From NCBI RefSeq assembly GCF_036323735.1, contig NC_086034.1:73598439-73662438 (forward strand): 64,000 nt of DNA, written 5' to 3'. A program made the translations under genes and the position numbers. This document shows positions 11,011 through 22,841 of the stretch, piece by piece. Each line of letters begins with the position of its first letter. Positions within the stretch are counted from its first letter, which is position 1. Below the pieces are notes generated by a model that was not told the origin of the DNA, ran no database searches, and saw only the letters and a program-made list of their open reading frames with translations. This DNA comes from Rattus norvegicus (lineage: Eukaryota; Chordata; Mammalia; Rodentia; Muridae).

Positions 11011-11019
11011 GGAGGAGGG
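10932..11019 (+). repeat. (GAG)n polypurine tract
   Basis: 88-bp almost pure purine run dominated by GAG and GAA triplets. The serine-rich minus-strand frame over it is a composition artefact. Confidence 0.95.
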
Positions 11020-11091
11020 CAATGAGATCGAGGAATATCCCTCCATGATAGAACATTTGACTAGCATGTTTTGGGGTTCACTCCAGTACTC

Positions 11092-11096
<5 letters not shown>

Positions 11097-11174
<78 letters not shown>
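11097..11174 (+). repeat. Compound (GT)n(GA)n(ACAG)n microsatellite
   Basis: About 17 GT units, then about 9 GA units, then about 6 ACAG units in direct succession. Confidence 0.96.
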
Positions 11175-11239
11175 ATAGAGACAGAGAGGGATACCAAGCC
11201 CAAGCCCAGGAAAACCAATTTCCCCAGGCACTACACAAG

Positions 11240-11984
11240 CTCCAAGCCTTAAAACAATGTCACCTGTCAAGCCTATATCAAATGTGAAGAGACCCAGAAA
11301 GATGTTGCCATGTTGCCTCCCCCTCTTCAACCCCCATCAATGGCCTTGGTGAGCTTGGGTCAAGGGACTGGTCCGGAGTATCTCTTACAGGTACTGTAAT
11401 TTCAGGAGACTCATACTTCCCTCCTGCAGAACCCACGGCTTCCTCTCCATTTCAAGTCTGTTCCTGAAGCCTCTTCTCTCTGTTCCGGGCCACCTTTGTC
11501 ACTGAGTGTTAAGAAAACAGCCGGACAAGATTCACAGGCATCCCCAGCTACATAGCAAGTTTGAGAACGTGGCTCAGAGCACGTGAGATTTCACACTCAC
11601 TCCCCAAAGTCCAGAGTATTTACCACAAGTACTCAGTCAGCTTCTCACTGAGTCTTCCTTAGTCTCCTGTTATTAAATCTTCAAGGTCCTTCTGTCCTCC
11701 CCTCCCTGGGGTGGTAGGCCTTGTTCCCTTGTAAGCTGCTGGGGGCAGTCACAGATAGGCCACTCAAGACCATAAGTTTGGGGATCAGAGTTTCCTGGTG
11801 AAGGTCCCTGAACAAAGGCAGAAATTTCTTTCAAGGTTTGCACTGTGCCCAAGAGAGGACACCCAGACAGGATGCCCTAATGCCAGGGGGAAAGTGTGGA
11901 TGTGACTGGTGGCTTTTATTTATTTCTTACCTCCCTGCTTCCCCTTTAGGTACTCTGAGTCAAGTTCTTTTTTTTTTTTAACTC
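11240..11984. other. No recognised feature
   Basis: Unique-looking sequence between microsatellite and B2. No repeat landmark or splice-bounded frame was recognised. Confidence 0.45.
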
Positions 11985-12170
11985 TTTTTTTTAAAGATTT
12001 ATTTATTTATTATATATAAGTACACTGCAGCTGTCTTCAGACACACCAGAAGAGGGCATCGGATCCCATTACAGATGGTTGTGAACCACCACGCGGTTGC
12101 TGGGAATTGAACTCAGGACCTCTGGAAGAGCAGTCAGTGCTCTTAACCGCTGAGCCATCTCTCCAGCCCC
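11985..12170 (-). repeat. B2 SINE
   Basis: Antisense B2, nearly full length: 'aagatttatttatttattat', 'cagctgtcttcagacacacc', 'gaagagggcatcggatccca', 'gagccatctctccagcccc'. Target duplication 'tgagtcaagttctt' is seen before (from ~11957) and after (from ~12170). Confidence 0.96.
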
Positions 12171-12224
12171 TGAGTCAAGTTCTTATAGGAAACCCAGACT
12201 AGTCTTGGAGTCCTGCTTCGCCTA

Positions 12225-12629
12225 TGTACTGGCTGGTTTTATATGTCAACTTGACACAGGCTGGAGTTATCACAGAGAAAGGAGCCTCCCTTGAGGAAAT
12301 GCCTCCATGAGACCCAGCTGTAAGGCATTTTCTCAATGAGTGATCAAGCGGGGAGGACCCAGCCCATTTGTGGGCGGTGCCATCCCTGGGCTGGTGGTCT
12401 TGGGTTCTATAAGAAAGCAGGCTGAGCAAGCCAGGGGAAGCAAGCCAGTAAGAAACATTCCACCACCGGCTCTGCATCAGCTCCTGCTTCCTGACCAGCT
12501 TGAGTTCCAGTCCTGACTCCCTTTGGTGATGAACAGCAACTCGGAAGTGTAAGCTGACTAAACCCTTTCCTCCCCAACTTGCTTCTTGGTCATGATGTTT
12601 GTGCAGGAATAGGAACCCTGACTAAGACA
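12225..12629 (+). repeat. Solo LTR-like repeat (MaLR-like)
   Basis: Starts TG, contains 'tatgtcaacttgacacaggc', 'agggcattttctcaa'-like and 'ataagaaagcaggctgagca' blocks, and ends '...ccctgactaagaca' (TG...CA termini). The same sequence flanks an internal region at 18.2-20.6 kb, which argues that it is an LTR. Family name uncertain; a DNA-transposon origin is the alternative. Confidence 0.7.
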
Positions 12630-12901
12630 GCCTGTTTCAGTCTCCAATCACCGGGATTACAAGGGAGTACCACCCCAGCCTGTCACCAAGCAACTTAGAC
12701 TTGAAACTATTACAATTGTTGCTAAACAATAAAATAAAATGTAGCAAACCTTGTAGTGATAGAACTTGTTGTATTCTGTGTCCCCTAAGACGCTGCTGTA
12801 GCCATGACGAGCATTACTACAAATGACAGTTTTTAATATCACTAGCCTGTGAGGATCTGTGACCCCATAAATGTATACAATTACCGTGTGTACGCTGGAA
12901 A

Positions 12902-13012
12902 CAAAAGCTGGTAGTGGTGTATGCCCATAATCCCAGTAACAGAGGAGTCTGAGGCAAGAGAGTGTCAGAGTAGACCGAGCTGCCTCTCTCATGATACTAG
13001 TCTCAGACAGAC
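12902..13012 (+). repeat. B1/PB1-like SINE, diverged
   Basis: 'gctggtagtggtgtatgccc', 'ataatcccagtaacagagga', 'tctgaggcaagagagt' follow B1 order. Confidence 0.7.
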
Positions 13013-13445
13013 AGTAACAGAACTCACATAGAGAATCCACAGGGCTTGCTGCAGGAGTCCTTATGTCATAAAGCTTTTGGCCACAAATGACTTATTGTCT
13101 AGTCAAGACTTGGACAGAGACTTCCATGGGATGATCATGTCTGTCAGACCCAAATAAAGCCAAAGACTCCCAGGAAAGACTTATGGCTGACACAGCTTAC
13201 CTCCACTGGATTGCACATCACCAGGAAGGCAGGAACAGACATACATGGCTGCCCCCTGAGGCCACGAGGCCCACTGAGGATTTCATACCGTATAGTGGTA
13301 TCACTCAGAATTTGAGCCTCTTGGGTTTGTCCCATGTAGGTGGGAACAAGGGGCCAAGAACTGAGACATTTGTTTCTGGAGACCTGAGCCTCTTATCTGT
13401 CCTCACAAGGAGATCTTGAGATCCTGATAACTGCTACCTGAGCAG

Positions 13446-13451
<6 letters not shown>

Positions 13452-13515
<64 letters not shown>

Positions 13516-13517
13516 AG
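13452..13517 (+). repeat. (GA)n microsatellite
   Basis: About 33 GA units with one GAAAGA interruption near the 3' end. Confidence 0.97.
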
Positions 13518-13519
13518 GG

Positions 13520-14560
13520 GCTGTGCTATAAATACAGACACAGTCCTACTCGCTCTCCAGTCACCCAGACCATCAGTTCCAGCAGCCTCTGGTCAACCAT
13601 TAGCATAATCACAAGATCAACAGTAGACACTGTCCTGGCCATAAATACTCCTTGAGAGCTTTAGTCATAGACTAGAAAAGGGGGGTGGTACAGAAAAAAA
13701 AGGGGGTGGGGTGAGGAGAAAGCTGGAAGCCTGCTGGGGCTGGGTAGGTTCAAGTACCCACCATGGACTATTTTAGCCCCTGCCCCCAACCCAATCAACA
13801 AATCCACAGACGGAATGAAGTAAGGAGCGGAGAAGGGTAATTCTCTTTCTCACACACACAAAACCAAGAAAGAAACCACCTCTTTCTAAAGGAGGTGCTG
13901 GCGGTTAGTCCGATCCTTAGAACATAGCTCACTTACCAATTCTTTGCTAAAACGAAGCAAGAGACGGCACCACCAGCTCTGTGACCTCTCTTGTTTGGAC
14001 TTATCTGTCACGTCTTGGGTGAAGGGGAAAGGAGAGCCGGACTCTGTGCACACTGCCAGGAAATGTCTTAGTTGCTGACGTCCTTGCTAATGTGGACCAA
14101 TAAAGCCACCAGGGGTGTGTGTTGAAAGGGCCAGGTCCGTGGGGTGAGGGGGTCCTGGAGAGAACCTCGTGGTGGGCGTGTATACACTTTTGGCGATGCA
14201 GGCTTCTCAGAACAAAGGAGCTATGGTGGAGGCCCACAAATATGTGGGAGTGAGTTGCCTAACAGCGCTGTACCTAAATAAAGAAGGCCCCCGTGTGCCT
14301 GTGACTGTGCCACGGAGCCAATAGTCTGTATTTTCACCAGGCAGAGGGAGGACAGGGGTGGATATAGACTCTGCTGTCACACTAGGGACAACTTCCAGAA
14401 GAGCTTGCATGAGTCATCCAGTACACACGCACACTTGCAACAATTTAAATATGGGTGCTGGGGGTGGCCAGATGTCAGCTCGCAAAAGCTGAAATGTTAG
14501 GTACAGAGTTATTGGACCCCATGTGTCTAATCCTGTCCTCTACTGTGGATTTGTAAAGTA
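13520..14560. other. No recognised feature
   Basis: Unique-looking sequence. Small minus-strand frames at 14001-14410 lack domain features. Confidence 0.45.
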
Positions 14561-14593
14561 TTTTTGCTTATGCATGTGTATATGGTGTGCTGT

Positions 14594-14594
<1 letters not shown>

Positions 14595-14633
<39 letters not shown>
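14595..14633 (+). repeat. (GT)n microsatellite
   Basis: About 19 GT units at the tail of the adjacent antisense B4 element. Confidence 0.96.
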
Positions 14634-14634
<1 letters not shown>

Positions 14635-14905
14635 ACATAAAGGTCAGAGGACAACCTGGGGTATCAGTCTTGGTCTTTTACCTTGTTTTGAGGCAGGGTC
14701 TCCCTTATTTTATTCACTGTTCTAGTTCTCCAGGCTGGTTGGCCTGTGAGCTCCCTGGGGATGTTCCTGTCTCCCCTCCCATCTTGCCCCAGGACAGTTG
14801 CCTGCTACCATTTCCATTTTGACCTGGATTCCAGGCATCAGAACTCAGGTTGTCAGGCTTGTGGGACAAATGTTTTACCCGCTAAACCATCTCCTCGGCT
14901 CCTTT
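14634..14905 (-). repeat. B4-type SINE
   Basis: Antisense B4: 'aaggtcagaggacaacctgg', an internal B1-like 'ttttgaggcagggtctccct', 'cagaactcaggttgtcaggc', 'acccgctaaaccatctcctc'. Confidence 0.75.
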
Positions 14906-14990
14906 ATTACAGATTCTTTTAGCCCCTTTTATGTGAAACTTTCAGTAACTTACCTAAAGATAAGCTATTACTAGTTCCAAAGAAAGGCAG

Positions 14991-15112
14991 AGGAGGAGGA
15001 GGAGGAGGAGGAGGAAGAGGAGGAAGAAGAAGAAGAAGAAGACGAAGAAGAGGAGCAGCAGGAGGAGGAGCCAACCAATCAACCAATCAAACACAAAACA
15101 AAACAAAACAAA
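14991..15112 (+). repeat. GAG/GAA polypurine tract followed by CAAAA-rich tract
   Basis: Purine run (14991-15069) of GAG and GAA triplets, then 'ccaaccaatcaaccaatcaa' and (AAAAC)n. Confidence 0.92.
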
Positions 15113-15264
15113 CAAAAACAGATCAGATAATTGGATATAGCCACAGATGTAATTAACATCTGATCTGCTATAGCATCAAATTGGGAATCTAATGTCTTCC
15201 AAAGGCCCGTGTCCAGTGTCCAGTATCCAGGCAGTTGACTGCCTGGTCCAGTGTAGCACTATTT

Positions 15265-15555
15265 GGAGGTGGTAGAACCTTAAAGAGGTAGGAGGTAGAG
15301 CCTCGTAGAAGGAAGTTAGGCCCTTTGGATGGAACATTGGGACCCCAGCCCCTTCTGGCTTCTCCCTTTGATTCCCGACAGCCATGGGATGAGCGGACCT
15401 CTCCGAGACATTGCCTCGTTAGGATGCACAGTGCTGCTACAGGCCCTGGAGCAATGGGGCTGCGTGACCACAGACTGAAAGCTCAGAAACTGTGAGCGAA
15501 CAAACCTTTCCACTTGTTAAGTTGTCTACCTCAGGTGTTTTGTAAGAGTAACGGA
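15265..15555 (+). repeat. Old LTR-like repeat
   Basis: 'ggaggtagagcctcgtagaa', 'gctcagaaactgtgagcgaa', 'aagttgtctacctcaggtgt', 'gtaagagtaacggaaacc' resemble MaLR-class LTR 3' ends. More diverged than the other LTR-like copies. Confidence 0.5.
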
Positions 15556-16210
15556 AACCCAGCGAACACAAAATTCTGCCAACAGCTGTTTTACTTTTTA
15601 AAACCAAGCCTTTTGGCTCCAGGTAGCAGGGTGAATTTGTGTTTAAAGCTGATATTCAGAGCACAGATTTGGAACCCAGCCCTCCCTCTGCCTGCTCCTC
15701 ATTTGGCACCTGTTTCAGAGGCAGGATATTAGCAGTAGGAAGAGAATTGATTTGCTAGTCAGTGCCAGCTCTTACTTGCAGATACAGGGAAGAACTGTGT
15801 GGAACGCTCAGAAGGCCCCGGGGTGTTGGTTGTCAAAGCCAGGATAGACAACAAGGACCTCACACAGAAGAACCAAGCCACAGGGACTAGGCTACGGAAC
15901 CAAATTCTCCCCAGTCTTTGAAGCTACAAATTCCAAGCCTTCAAGAAGAACAAGCGAGTGAGAATGGAAGACCTCCCTTCCCCCATCTTAAAAGACCCAG
16001 GGTCCATGTCTGTCTCCATTCAGCTGTATTGTAAGGGTCGATCACGAGGGGCTGCAGCTATGGGAGTCTGGACTCTATATAATGTGGCCCTTAATCCGTA
16101 TTAAACATCATACTGTGATCTAAAATTCTAAGCTCCATCAGCCAATCAAGCCACAGGTGCTTTGTAGAGTTTTGCTGTCAATGCAATGCCCTCTTTTGAA
16201 GACATTGTTT

Positions 16211-16285
16211 GGGGTTGGGGTTTTAGCTCAGTGGTAGAGCGCTTGCCTAGCAAACGCAAGGCCCTGGGTTCGGTCCCCAGCTCTG
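16211..16285 (+). repeat. ID SINE
   Basis: Full ID body: 'ggggttggggttttagctca', 'tagagcgcttgcctagcaaa', 'ctgggttcggtccccagctc'. Derived from tRNA-Ala, with A box and B box visible. Direct repeat 'gaagacattgt' at 16198 and 16286. The A tail is almost absent. Confidence 0.95.
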
Positions 16286-16344
16286 GAAGACATTGTCTTT
16301 TTTGTGTCGAGCTGGGTTAGTAGTCAGAAATAAATGTATAGAAG

Positions 16345-16490
16345 TGAGTCTGCTCACTCAGGCCTGTAATCTCGGCTACTGGGGAGGCTGAGGCAGGTGG
16401 ATTTCGAGATCAAAGGGCTCAGTTTTAGCTCAGTGGTGGGCACGACCTGCTTAGCTTGTGTGAGGCCAAGCTTCTGTGATCAGGTCCTTG
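16345..16490 (+). repeat. B1-dID composite SINE
   Basis: A B1-like left half ('ggcctgtaatctcggctact', 'gctgaggcaggtggat') is followed directly by an ID-like right half ('cagttttagctcagtggtgg', 'agcttgtgtgaggccaag'). Confidence 0.7.
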
Positions 16491-16644
16491 CTGGTAAAGC
16501 ACTGTGGACTTGTTCTAAAGACTTCCAGCATTGATATTGAAGGTCAGTATAGGCAGGGTCGCAAATGAAGGTGAATTTAGGCAACGAGAGTGACTGCCAG
16601 ACAGTCATGCTAGGCTCCTGTCTGCAAGCATAACAGAATATCAT

Positions 16645-17345
16645 TAACAGTGTCAGGGATTGGTTCTTGCCCATGGGATGGGTCTCAAGTTGGGTCAGTC
16701 ATTGGCTGGCCATTCCCTCAGTCTCTCCCTGGTCTTTGTCCTGTGCCTCCTGTACTTTGGGTTGAAGGTTTGAGGGTGGCTAGTGTATTTATCCCTCCAC
16801 TGAGGGTCCTGCCTGGCATAGGAGGAGGTCACTTCAGGCTCCATGTCCCCTACTGCTAGGAGTCTCAGCTAGAGTCACCCTGATGGACTCCCTGGAGCCT
16901 CCCCATCCCAGGTCTCTGGCCTGTCCTAGAGAGTTCCTCCACACCCCAGCAGCTAACACAAACAGTTGCAGAGACCCACAGCCAAACATTAGATGGAACT
17001 CAGGGAGTCATGTGGAAGAGTTGAGGGACCTAGTTCTTCAATTGAAGGACCCACAGGAGCTAGGGATTCACAGGAAGACCAACAGAGGCAACTAACCTGG
17101 ACCCTTGGGGGCTCCCAGAGACTGAACCACCAACCAAAGAGTACACATGGGCTGGACCTAGGCCCCCTGCACCTATGTAGCAGATGTGCAGCTTAGTCTT
17201 CACGCGGGTCCCCCAACAACTGGAGCGGGGCCTTTCCCTGACTCTGTTGCCTGCCTGTGGATCCTGTTCCCCTAACAGGGCTGCCTTGTCTGGCTTCAGC
17301 AGGAGAGGATGCAGTTCCACCTATAACTGTGCTGGAGCCTAGTGA
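16645..17345 (+). repeat. L1 3' UTR fragment (older, Lx-like)
   Basis: 'tcagtcattggctggccatt', 'cacttcaggctccatgtccc', 'ggaagaccaacagaggcaac', 'agactgaaccaccaaccaaa', 'gatgtgcagcttagtcttca' and 'ccctgactctgttgcctgcc' follow rodent L1 3' UTR order. No poly(A) end was seen. Confidence 0.75.
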
Positions 17346-17349
17346 TGGC

Positions 17350-18160
17350 AGTGCCAGCAGCTCAAGGGCAGGCAGGTCTGTTCTGTGTGTCCCCTGACAC
17401 TTGCTAAAATCATCACTATAAGCATCAGAGCCCTTCTCCTGTAAGCATCAGAACTGTCCCACCCAGTGTAGTCTAAACATGCGAAACAGGCAAGACATCT
17501 CTGTGAAACCAAGTGTCCCAATCTTTGTGCCAACGTAAAGGGAGTAACTGTAAGTGGGAGATCCTGCGTGCTCGACAAAGCTGCTGCCCAGGGCCGAAGG
17601 GCAATGATGGAGGACGGAGGTTGGCCTGGCTGCAGAACTTGGTTGCACCTTCCCCCGGGCTTTCTCTATAGCTGTTCTTCTCAAGTAATTACCCCAGTTT
17701 CATTTCTAACCTCATCTTCCCTGAAAGACAGACAAGTCCCTCCTGTCACCTACTGACACTGTAAATGTGAGGTTCCTTCATGTGTTCATTATTTTCCCCC
17801 TCAAGTATGATTCACATTCACGGGTGGGAGGCCATCTGTATCTTAGTCCCCGGTCTGTCCCTAAGCCCTAGATGAGGGATGAAGGGATAATAAGAGCCCA
17901 AAATAAGAGGCATAGGTGGGAGGAGGGGAGGAGACACCCAGCAGAGAAGATCGGTGTTGCATGGTGCCTTGCGGGGTGTGGGTGGTGAGAGAGAGGAAGA
18001 GGCAGAGAGACATTTGGGTGTCTTGCTTGGGCAGCTGGCTATGTCTGCACAGAATAAGGAATACGGGAGAGTCGGGGTTATGGGGTCTAGCCAGAGATGT
18101 CAGTATCAGGTATCTTAAATTGGGAACACCCCAAAGTAGTAGACATGAGACAGAATGCTG
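17350..18160. other. No recognised feature
   Basis: Unique-looking sequence between an L1 fragment and an LTR-like element. Confidence 0.45.
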
Positions 18161-19484
18161 GAGGATTTATTTCAACTGGACACAAGCTAAAGAAGGTCAT
18201 CCAAGAGGAGAGAACCTAAAGTAAGAAAATCCCTAAGATCCAGCTGTTGGACATTTTTTAAATTAGTGATTGATGAGGGAGGGCCCAGACATTGTGGGTG
18301 GAGCCATCCCTAGGCTGTGGTCCTGGGTTCTGTAAGAAAGCAGACTGAGCAAGCGGTGGGGAGTAAGCCAATAGGCAACAGCGCCCCCTACCATGGCCTC
18401 TGCATCAGTCCTGCCTCTGGATTCCTGCCCTGTTTGAATTTCTGTCCTGACTTCCTTTAGTGATAAACTGTGATGTGGAAGTCAGATAACCCTTTCCCCC
18501 CCAAGTTGCTTTTGGTTATGGTGTTTCACCACAGTCATAGAAACCCTAAGACAAGTTGGTATCAGCATAGTGGTGTATTTCTGTTACAGACCTATGTTTT
18601 GGGGAGGATTGTGGAAGGACTTTGGAACTTTGGGCTAGAAAAGCCATTGAGAGAGAGAGAGAGTTCAAAGCTTGGTGAGCTGTTCTGTAGGAGCTTGGAA
18701 GAATGTTGAAAGCCCTGCAGACAACGGAAGCCTGGGTTGTGAATTCCAGAGGGAAGTTTGAGAGTCACTTGAAGACTTACAGGGTATGTTTGGTATTTTT
18801 GAGTTGAGAATCTGTGGTTCTGGTTAATGGCAGCCGACGGGTCAGCTGTGGATACCATGAGACTGGAGCCACTGAAGTAAAACCTTTGCTTTACTGGGAC
18901 AACTGGTGCTGGTCAGCTGGAGCTAAGGAATTAGCAATGATTAAGAAGAGACCAGCATCACTGAGGTGAAATCCAGGAAGTGTTTCCTCAGGGTCAGCAC
19001 ACAGAAGCTGTGTTTCAGAGGCAACCAGAGTTGTACCTTTGTGCTAGAAGCTGAATTTTATAGTGTAAGAGACTCCCAGGCGTATGGGTTTTTGAAGGCG
19101 TGAAGGGGGTCATGGAAAGCAACTGAGGCTCGGCACTGTGTAGCATGGCTGCAGTCCCTGAAGAGAGCCTAGAAGAGGCTACTGTTGAAACTATAGCACA
19201 GTCACATGAGACTCTAGCATTTTGGAGATCCAGGTACCATAGGATGACCACCCAGGATAGCAGCAGAGGTGGAATGGAGCTCGCCAGAGTTTAGAAGACA
19301 GCTGTGTGTGCTGCGGAGTGTGGAGCTGGAGAAGTGACCCAAGGTCCTTGGCCGAGTCCAGAAGACAGTGAGTGAATGCCTGATATTGGACATGGAGTTA
19401 TTTACACTGTTGGAGTTTGGTTTTGCTTTGAATTGATTGTGACTGCACCCTGGTTCTCCCCTCTTAAAGCAAAAGAGTATTAAC

Positions 19485-19560
19485 TTAAAAAAAGAAAACC
19501 ACCACCAACAAAACAAAAGCAAAAACAAAAAACAAAAAACAAAAAAACAAAACAAAAAAA
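19485..19560 (+). repeat. A-rich (CAAAA)n tract
   Basis: A runs interrupted by single C inside the internal region of the LTR element. Confidence 0.9.
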
Positions 19561-19621
19561 CCCTAAAAACCAGGAGTCCATAGTTGAGAGACTGAATTTT
19601 AAAAGAGGTTTTTAGATTTTA

Positions 19622-19722
19622 TTGTTTTTTTTTTTTTTTCTTTTTTTCGGAGCTGGGGACCGAACCCAGGGCCTTGTGCTTGCTAGGCAAGCGCTCTACC
19701 ACTGAGCTAGATCCCCAACCCC
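19622..19722 (-). repeat. ID SINE
   Basis: Antisense ID with T tail: 'cggagctggggaccgaaccc', 'gcttgctaggcaagcgctct', 'gatccccaacccc'. Target duplication 'ggtttttagatttta' at 19607 and 19723. Confidence 0.97.
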
Positions 19723-19826
19723 GGTTTTTAGATTTTAAAGGAGACTTTAGATTTTTAAAGAAATTGCATTTGAAAGTGTTTGAATTTGTAAGGACCGTGG
19801 GGATTTTTAAATTTGCAAAATGTCTT

Positions 19827-19932
19827 TTTTTTTTTCCTTTTTTTTTTCTTTTTTTTCCGGAGCTGGGGACCGAACCCAGGGCCTTGTGCTTGCTAGGCAA
19901 GCGCTCTACCACTGAGCTAAATCCCCAACCCC
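19827..19932 (-). repeat. ID SINE
   Basis: Antisense ID of the same sequence type as the previous one. Target duplication 'gcaaaatgtctt' at 19815 and 19933. Confidence 0.97.
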
Positions 19933-20064
19933 GCAAAATGTCTTGTATTGGAGTGTTGCTAATGTGTGATCTTGAAGATGAACAAGAAAGGACAGGTTGT
20001 GGCTTAACAGTGATATGTTTGTGTGTCAGGTTGACAAGGGGGTCAATTGTACTTGATAATTTTT

Positions 20065-20168
20065 GTTTTTGTTTTTTTTTTGGTTCTTTTTTTCGGAGCT
20101 GGGGACCGAACCCAGGGCCTTGCGCTTCCTAGGTAAGCGCTCTACCACTGAGCTAAATCCCCAGCCCC
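20065..20168 (-). repeat. ID SINE, 'cctaggtaagc' variant
   Basis: Antisense ID carrying 'cttcctaggtaagcgctcta' and a 'ttggttctttttttc' tail. It splits the 3' LTR-like copy. Target duplication 'gtacttgata' at 20049 and 20169. Confidence 0.97.
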
Positions 20169-20579
20169 GTACTTGATAGTTTTATGTCAGCTTGACAGAG
20201 ACTAGAGTCATCAGAGAGGAAGGAACCTCAGCTAAGACACGCCTCCAAAAGATCAGGCTGTAGACAAGCCTGTGGGGCATTTTTAATTAGTGATTGATGG
20301 AGGAGGGCCCAGCCCATTGTGGGCGGTGGTCCTGGATTCTATAAGAAAGCAGGCTGAGGAAGCTATGGGGAGCAAGCCGTAAGCAGCACCCCTCCATGGC
20401 CTCTGCATCAGCTCCTGCCTCCAGGTTCCTGTCTGTTTGAGTTCCTGTTCCGACTTCCTCCAATGATGGGCTATGATATGGATGGGTAAGCAGAATAAAC
20501 CCTCACCTCCTCAACCTGGTTTATGTCATGGTGTTTCCTCAAAGCAATCAATCAATAGAAGCCCTCACTAAGACAGGTG

Positions 20580-22300
20580 GTGAGATGCGTTGTCTAGAGT
20601 ACAGGAAAAGACTCGGGCTTAGCAGTCACCAGAGAGTGATTAGCAAGAGGCCATAGGGAGGAGGGAAGCCATGTCTATAGGTGGATTTTCCCACCCTTTA
20701 TTCCCTCAGTTTTACCCTCTATCACTAGATAGGAGGAGAGACAGAAAGATCCTTGAATTTAATGTCTTCCCTTTTGCTTATTCTTTGAGCATGACTACTG
20801 ACAAACCACAACCGACCTCCTTGAGCAACCACCACCCACCCACCTCTTGGGGCTCTAACATTTATCTACCCCATGAAAAGTTCCCCAAATTCCAAACGTC
20901 ACACAATTGCAGAAACTATCTGCACCTGGCAAAACCACGCCTCTGCTAATGTATGACGAAAATCATAGCTGCTATGGACAGTTGGCCACTGCAACTGTCC
21001 ACACCTACCTGGGATTAAAATATATGTGTGTGTATTCTTTTTTTTTTTTTCCAAGAAACCAAAATTCCAGAATTCTCACAACAGCTGCCTCTCCAAGCCC
21101 ATGGCTGGTACTGAACCTCTGAGGTGCTCTGTCTGCCTTTTTATTTTAATAATAGCTTCCCTAGCCATGCCTGTGCAGAAGTCCCAAAAGCAGTAACGAA
21201 GGCACAGTTTACACAGAGGCCTCAAGACACTTCCCCTTGGCTGGCCTCTGGCAGGAAAACAAAAGGCCCAGGCTTGGGGGGCTCATCAAGGAAGACTGAG
21301 TCTGATAGCTGCTCATCTTGGGCCTGGGGCAGACAATCTCCTCAATGAAATGTGTGCTAAAAAGCCAGGAGTCAAGCCTCTCCTAGTACTCAGGGTTCAC
21401 TTGGAAGACTGTTCCTTACCAAAGCACAGGTCAGTCATGCAGTCCTTGGGCCAGCAGGGATTTCCCTGTGTTGGTGATTAAGAGGATGTGTTTTCAATAG
21501 CCATAGATTAAATTGATTAAAGAAGAAAGCGTAGAAATTTTAAAAATTAGTGGACAAACCAATGGAGGGATGGGTCCGTTCAGCTACACCACTGGCTTCT
21601 CTCCAGTGAGTGAGGCCCACGGGCTTCAGTGAGTGGTTGAGACTGAGGCCTGCATGGCAACCCCAGATTCTCTTGCTCTGTGAGGTGCTATCGGGGCCCT
21701 TTCAGGAGCTGCTCCCCAACCTTGGGTTGCAGTATTCAGGTCTTTGTACTGGCTGTTCTCTTGTGTGCCACTCCCAGATTTAGTTTAGTCCCTGGTTGGT
21801 TGGGATTGTTCTTCTTCCTATGGGATTGTAAACCCCTTCAGCTCCTTTTTCTTCTTTTTTTAACGTAGTGTGTGTCATGATTCAGTTTGGGCTCTCTCCA
21901 TCTCGTGATAGCCCTGCTTTAACTTCCTGAGTGCTGAGAACCGGCTACCCTTTCTAAAGCTTCTCTTTTTTCCCTCCCCACTTCCTGCTCTATTTTTAGC
22001 ACCAAATGTTTTCTAATATTCCGCAGACAATCATCTTTTCGTTACTATAACAAATACCAGAGATGACCAACTTATGAAGAGCAAAGGCTCCCTTTCCTCA
22101 GTCTTTGGGAGATTTCTAAGCTTGATTCTTGTCTCTCCCTGTTGCTTTCAGACATGGCACAGGGTGTGGTAAGACAGACACTCTGCTCATGGCCCAGAAC
22201 TGAAAGAAAGAGCACAAAGGAAGAGCCCAGAGTCCCAGCATACTCTTGAAGAACGTAACCTGATGGTTTACAACCTCCCGACTCTGGTTTTACCTCATTA
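20580..22300. other. No recognised feature
   Basis: Unique-looking sequence. The short frames at 20671-21348 (+) have no recognisable domain. The stretch 21720-21850 contains words of antisense L1 3' UTR ('ttagtccctggttggttggg', 'ccccttcagctcctttt'), probably a short L1 remnant. Confidence 0.45.
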
Positions 22301-22302
22301 AT

Positions 22303-22841
22303 GTGAGAAGTGCAAGCTGACAGGAGCCTGATAGTAGCTGTTTCCTGAGAGACTCTGCCAGAGCCTTACAAACACAGAGGTGGATGCTCAAAGCCAACCA
22401 TTGGACTGAGAGCCCAGTCCCCATTGGAGGAGTTAGAGAAAGGATTGAAGGAGCTGAAGGGGCTGGCAACCCTATAAGAACAACAATACCAACCAACCAG
22501 AGCTCCCAGGGACCAAACCACTACCCAAAGAGAACACATGGACAGACCCATGGCTCCAGCTGCATATGTAGCAGAGGATGGCCTTGTTGGGCCTCAATGA
22601 GAGGAGAAGCCCTTGGTCCTGCCAAGGCTGGGCCTCTCAGTGTAGGGGAATGTCAGGGCAGGGAGGCAAGAAGGGGTAGGTGGTTGGGAGGGGGAACACC
22701 CTCACAGAAGAAGGGGGATGGGGAATGGGGTGGGAGTTTATGGACCGGAAATCGGAAAAGGGGCTAACATTTGAAATGCAAATTTAAAAAAAAATCCAAA
22801 AAAAAAAAAAAAAAAAAAGAAAAAAAAAAGAAAAAAAAGGG
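22303..22841 (+). repeat. L1 3' end with poly(A)
   Basis: 'gtgcaagctgacaggagcct', 'tccccattggaggagttaga', 'gcagaggatggccttgttgg', 'ggaacaccctcacagaagaa', 'gctaacatttgaaatgcaaa' and an A-rich tail (22783-22841). 5'-truncated L1 retaining the true 3' terminus. Confidence 0.95.

Larger units (their letters stand above)
18163..20575 (+). mobile_element. LTR-internal-LTR element, non-autonomous, MaLR-like
   Basis: The 5' LTR-like copy (about 18163-18553, ending 'ccctaagaca') and 3' LTR-like copy (20011-20575, ending 'cactaagaca') align with each other and with the solo copy at 12225. Just inside the 5' copy, 'ttggtatcagcatagtgg' (18556) resembles the tRNA-Leu-type primer-binding site of MaLR/ERV-L elements. 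The 1.45-kb internal region has no gag- or pol-like frame. Three antisense ID elements are inserted in it. The 5' LTR lacks its first ~40-50 bp. Confidence 0.65.

Noticed and set aside
16211..16285. tRNA-like sequence with A and B boxes
   Set aside because: It is an ID SINE with target duplication, not a tRNA gene. The same holds for the other ID copies.
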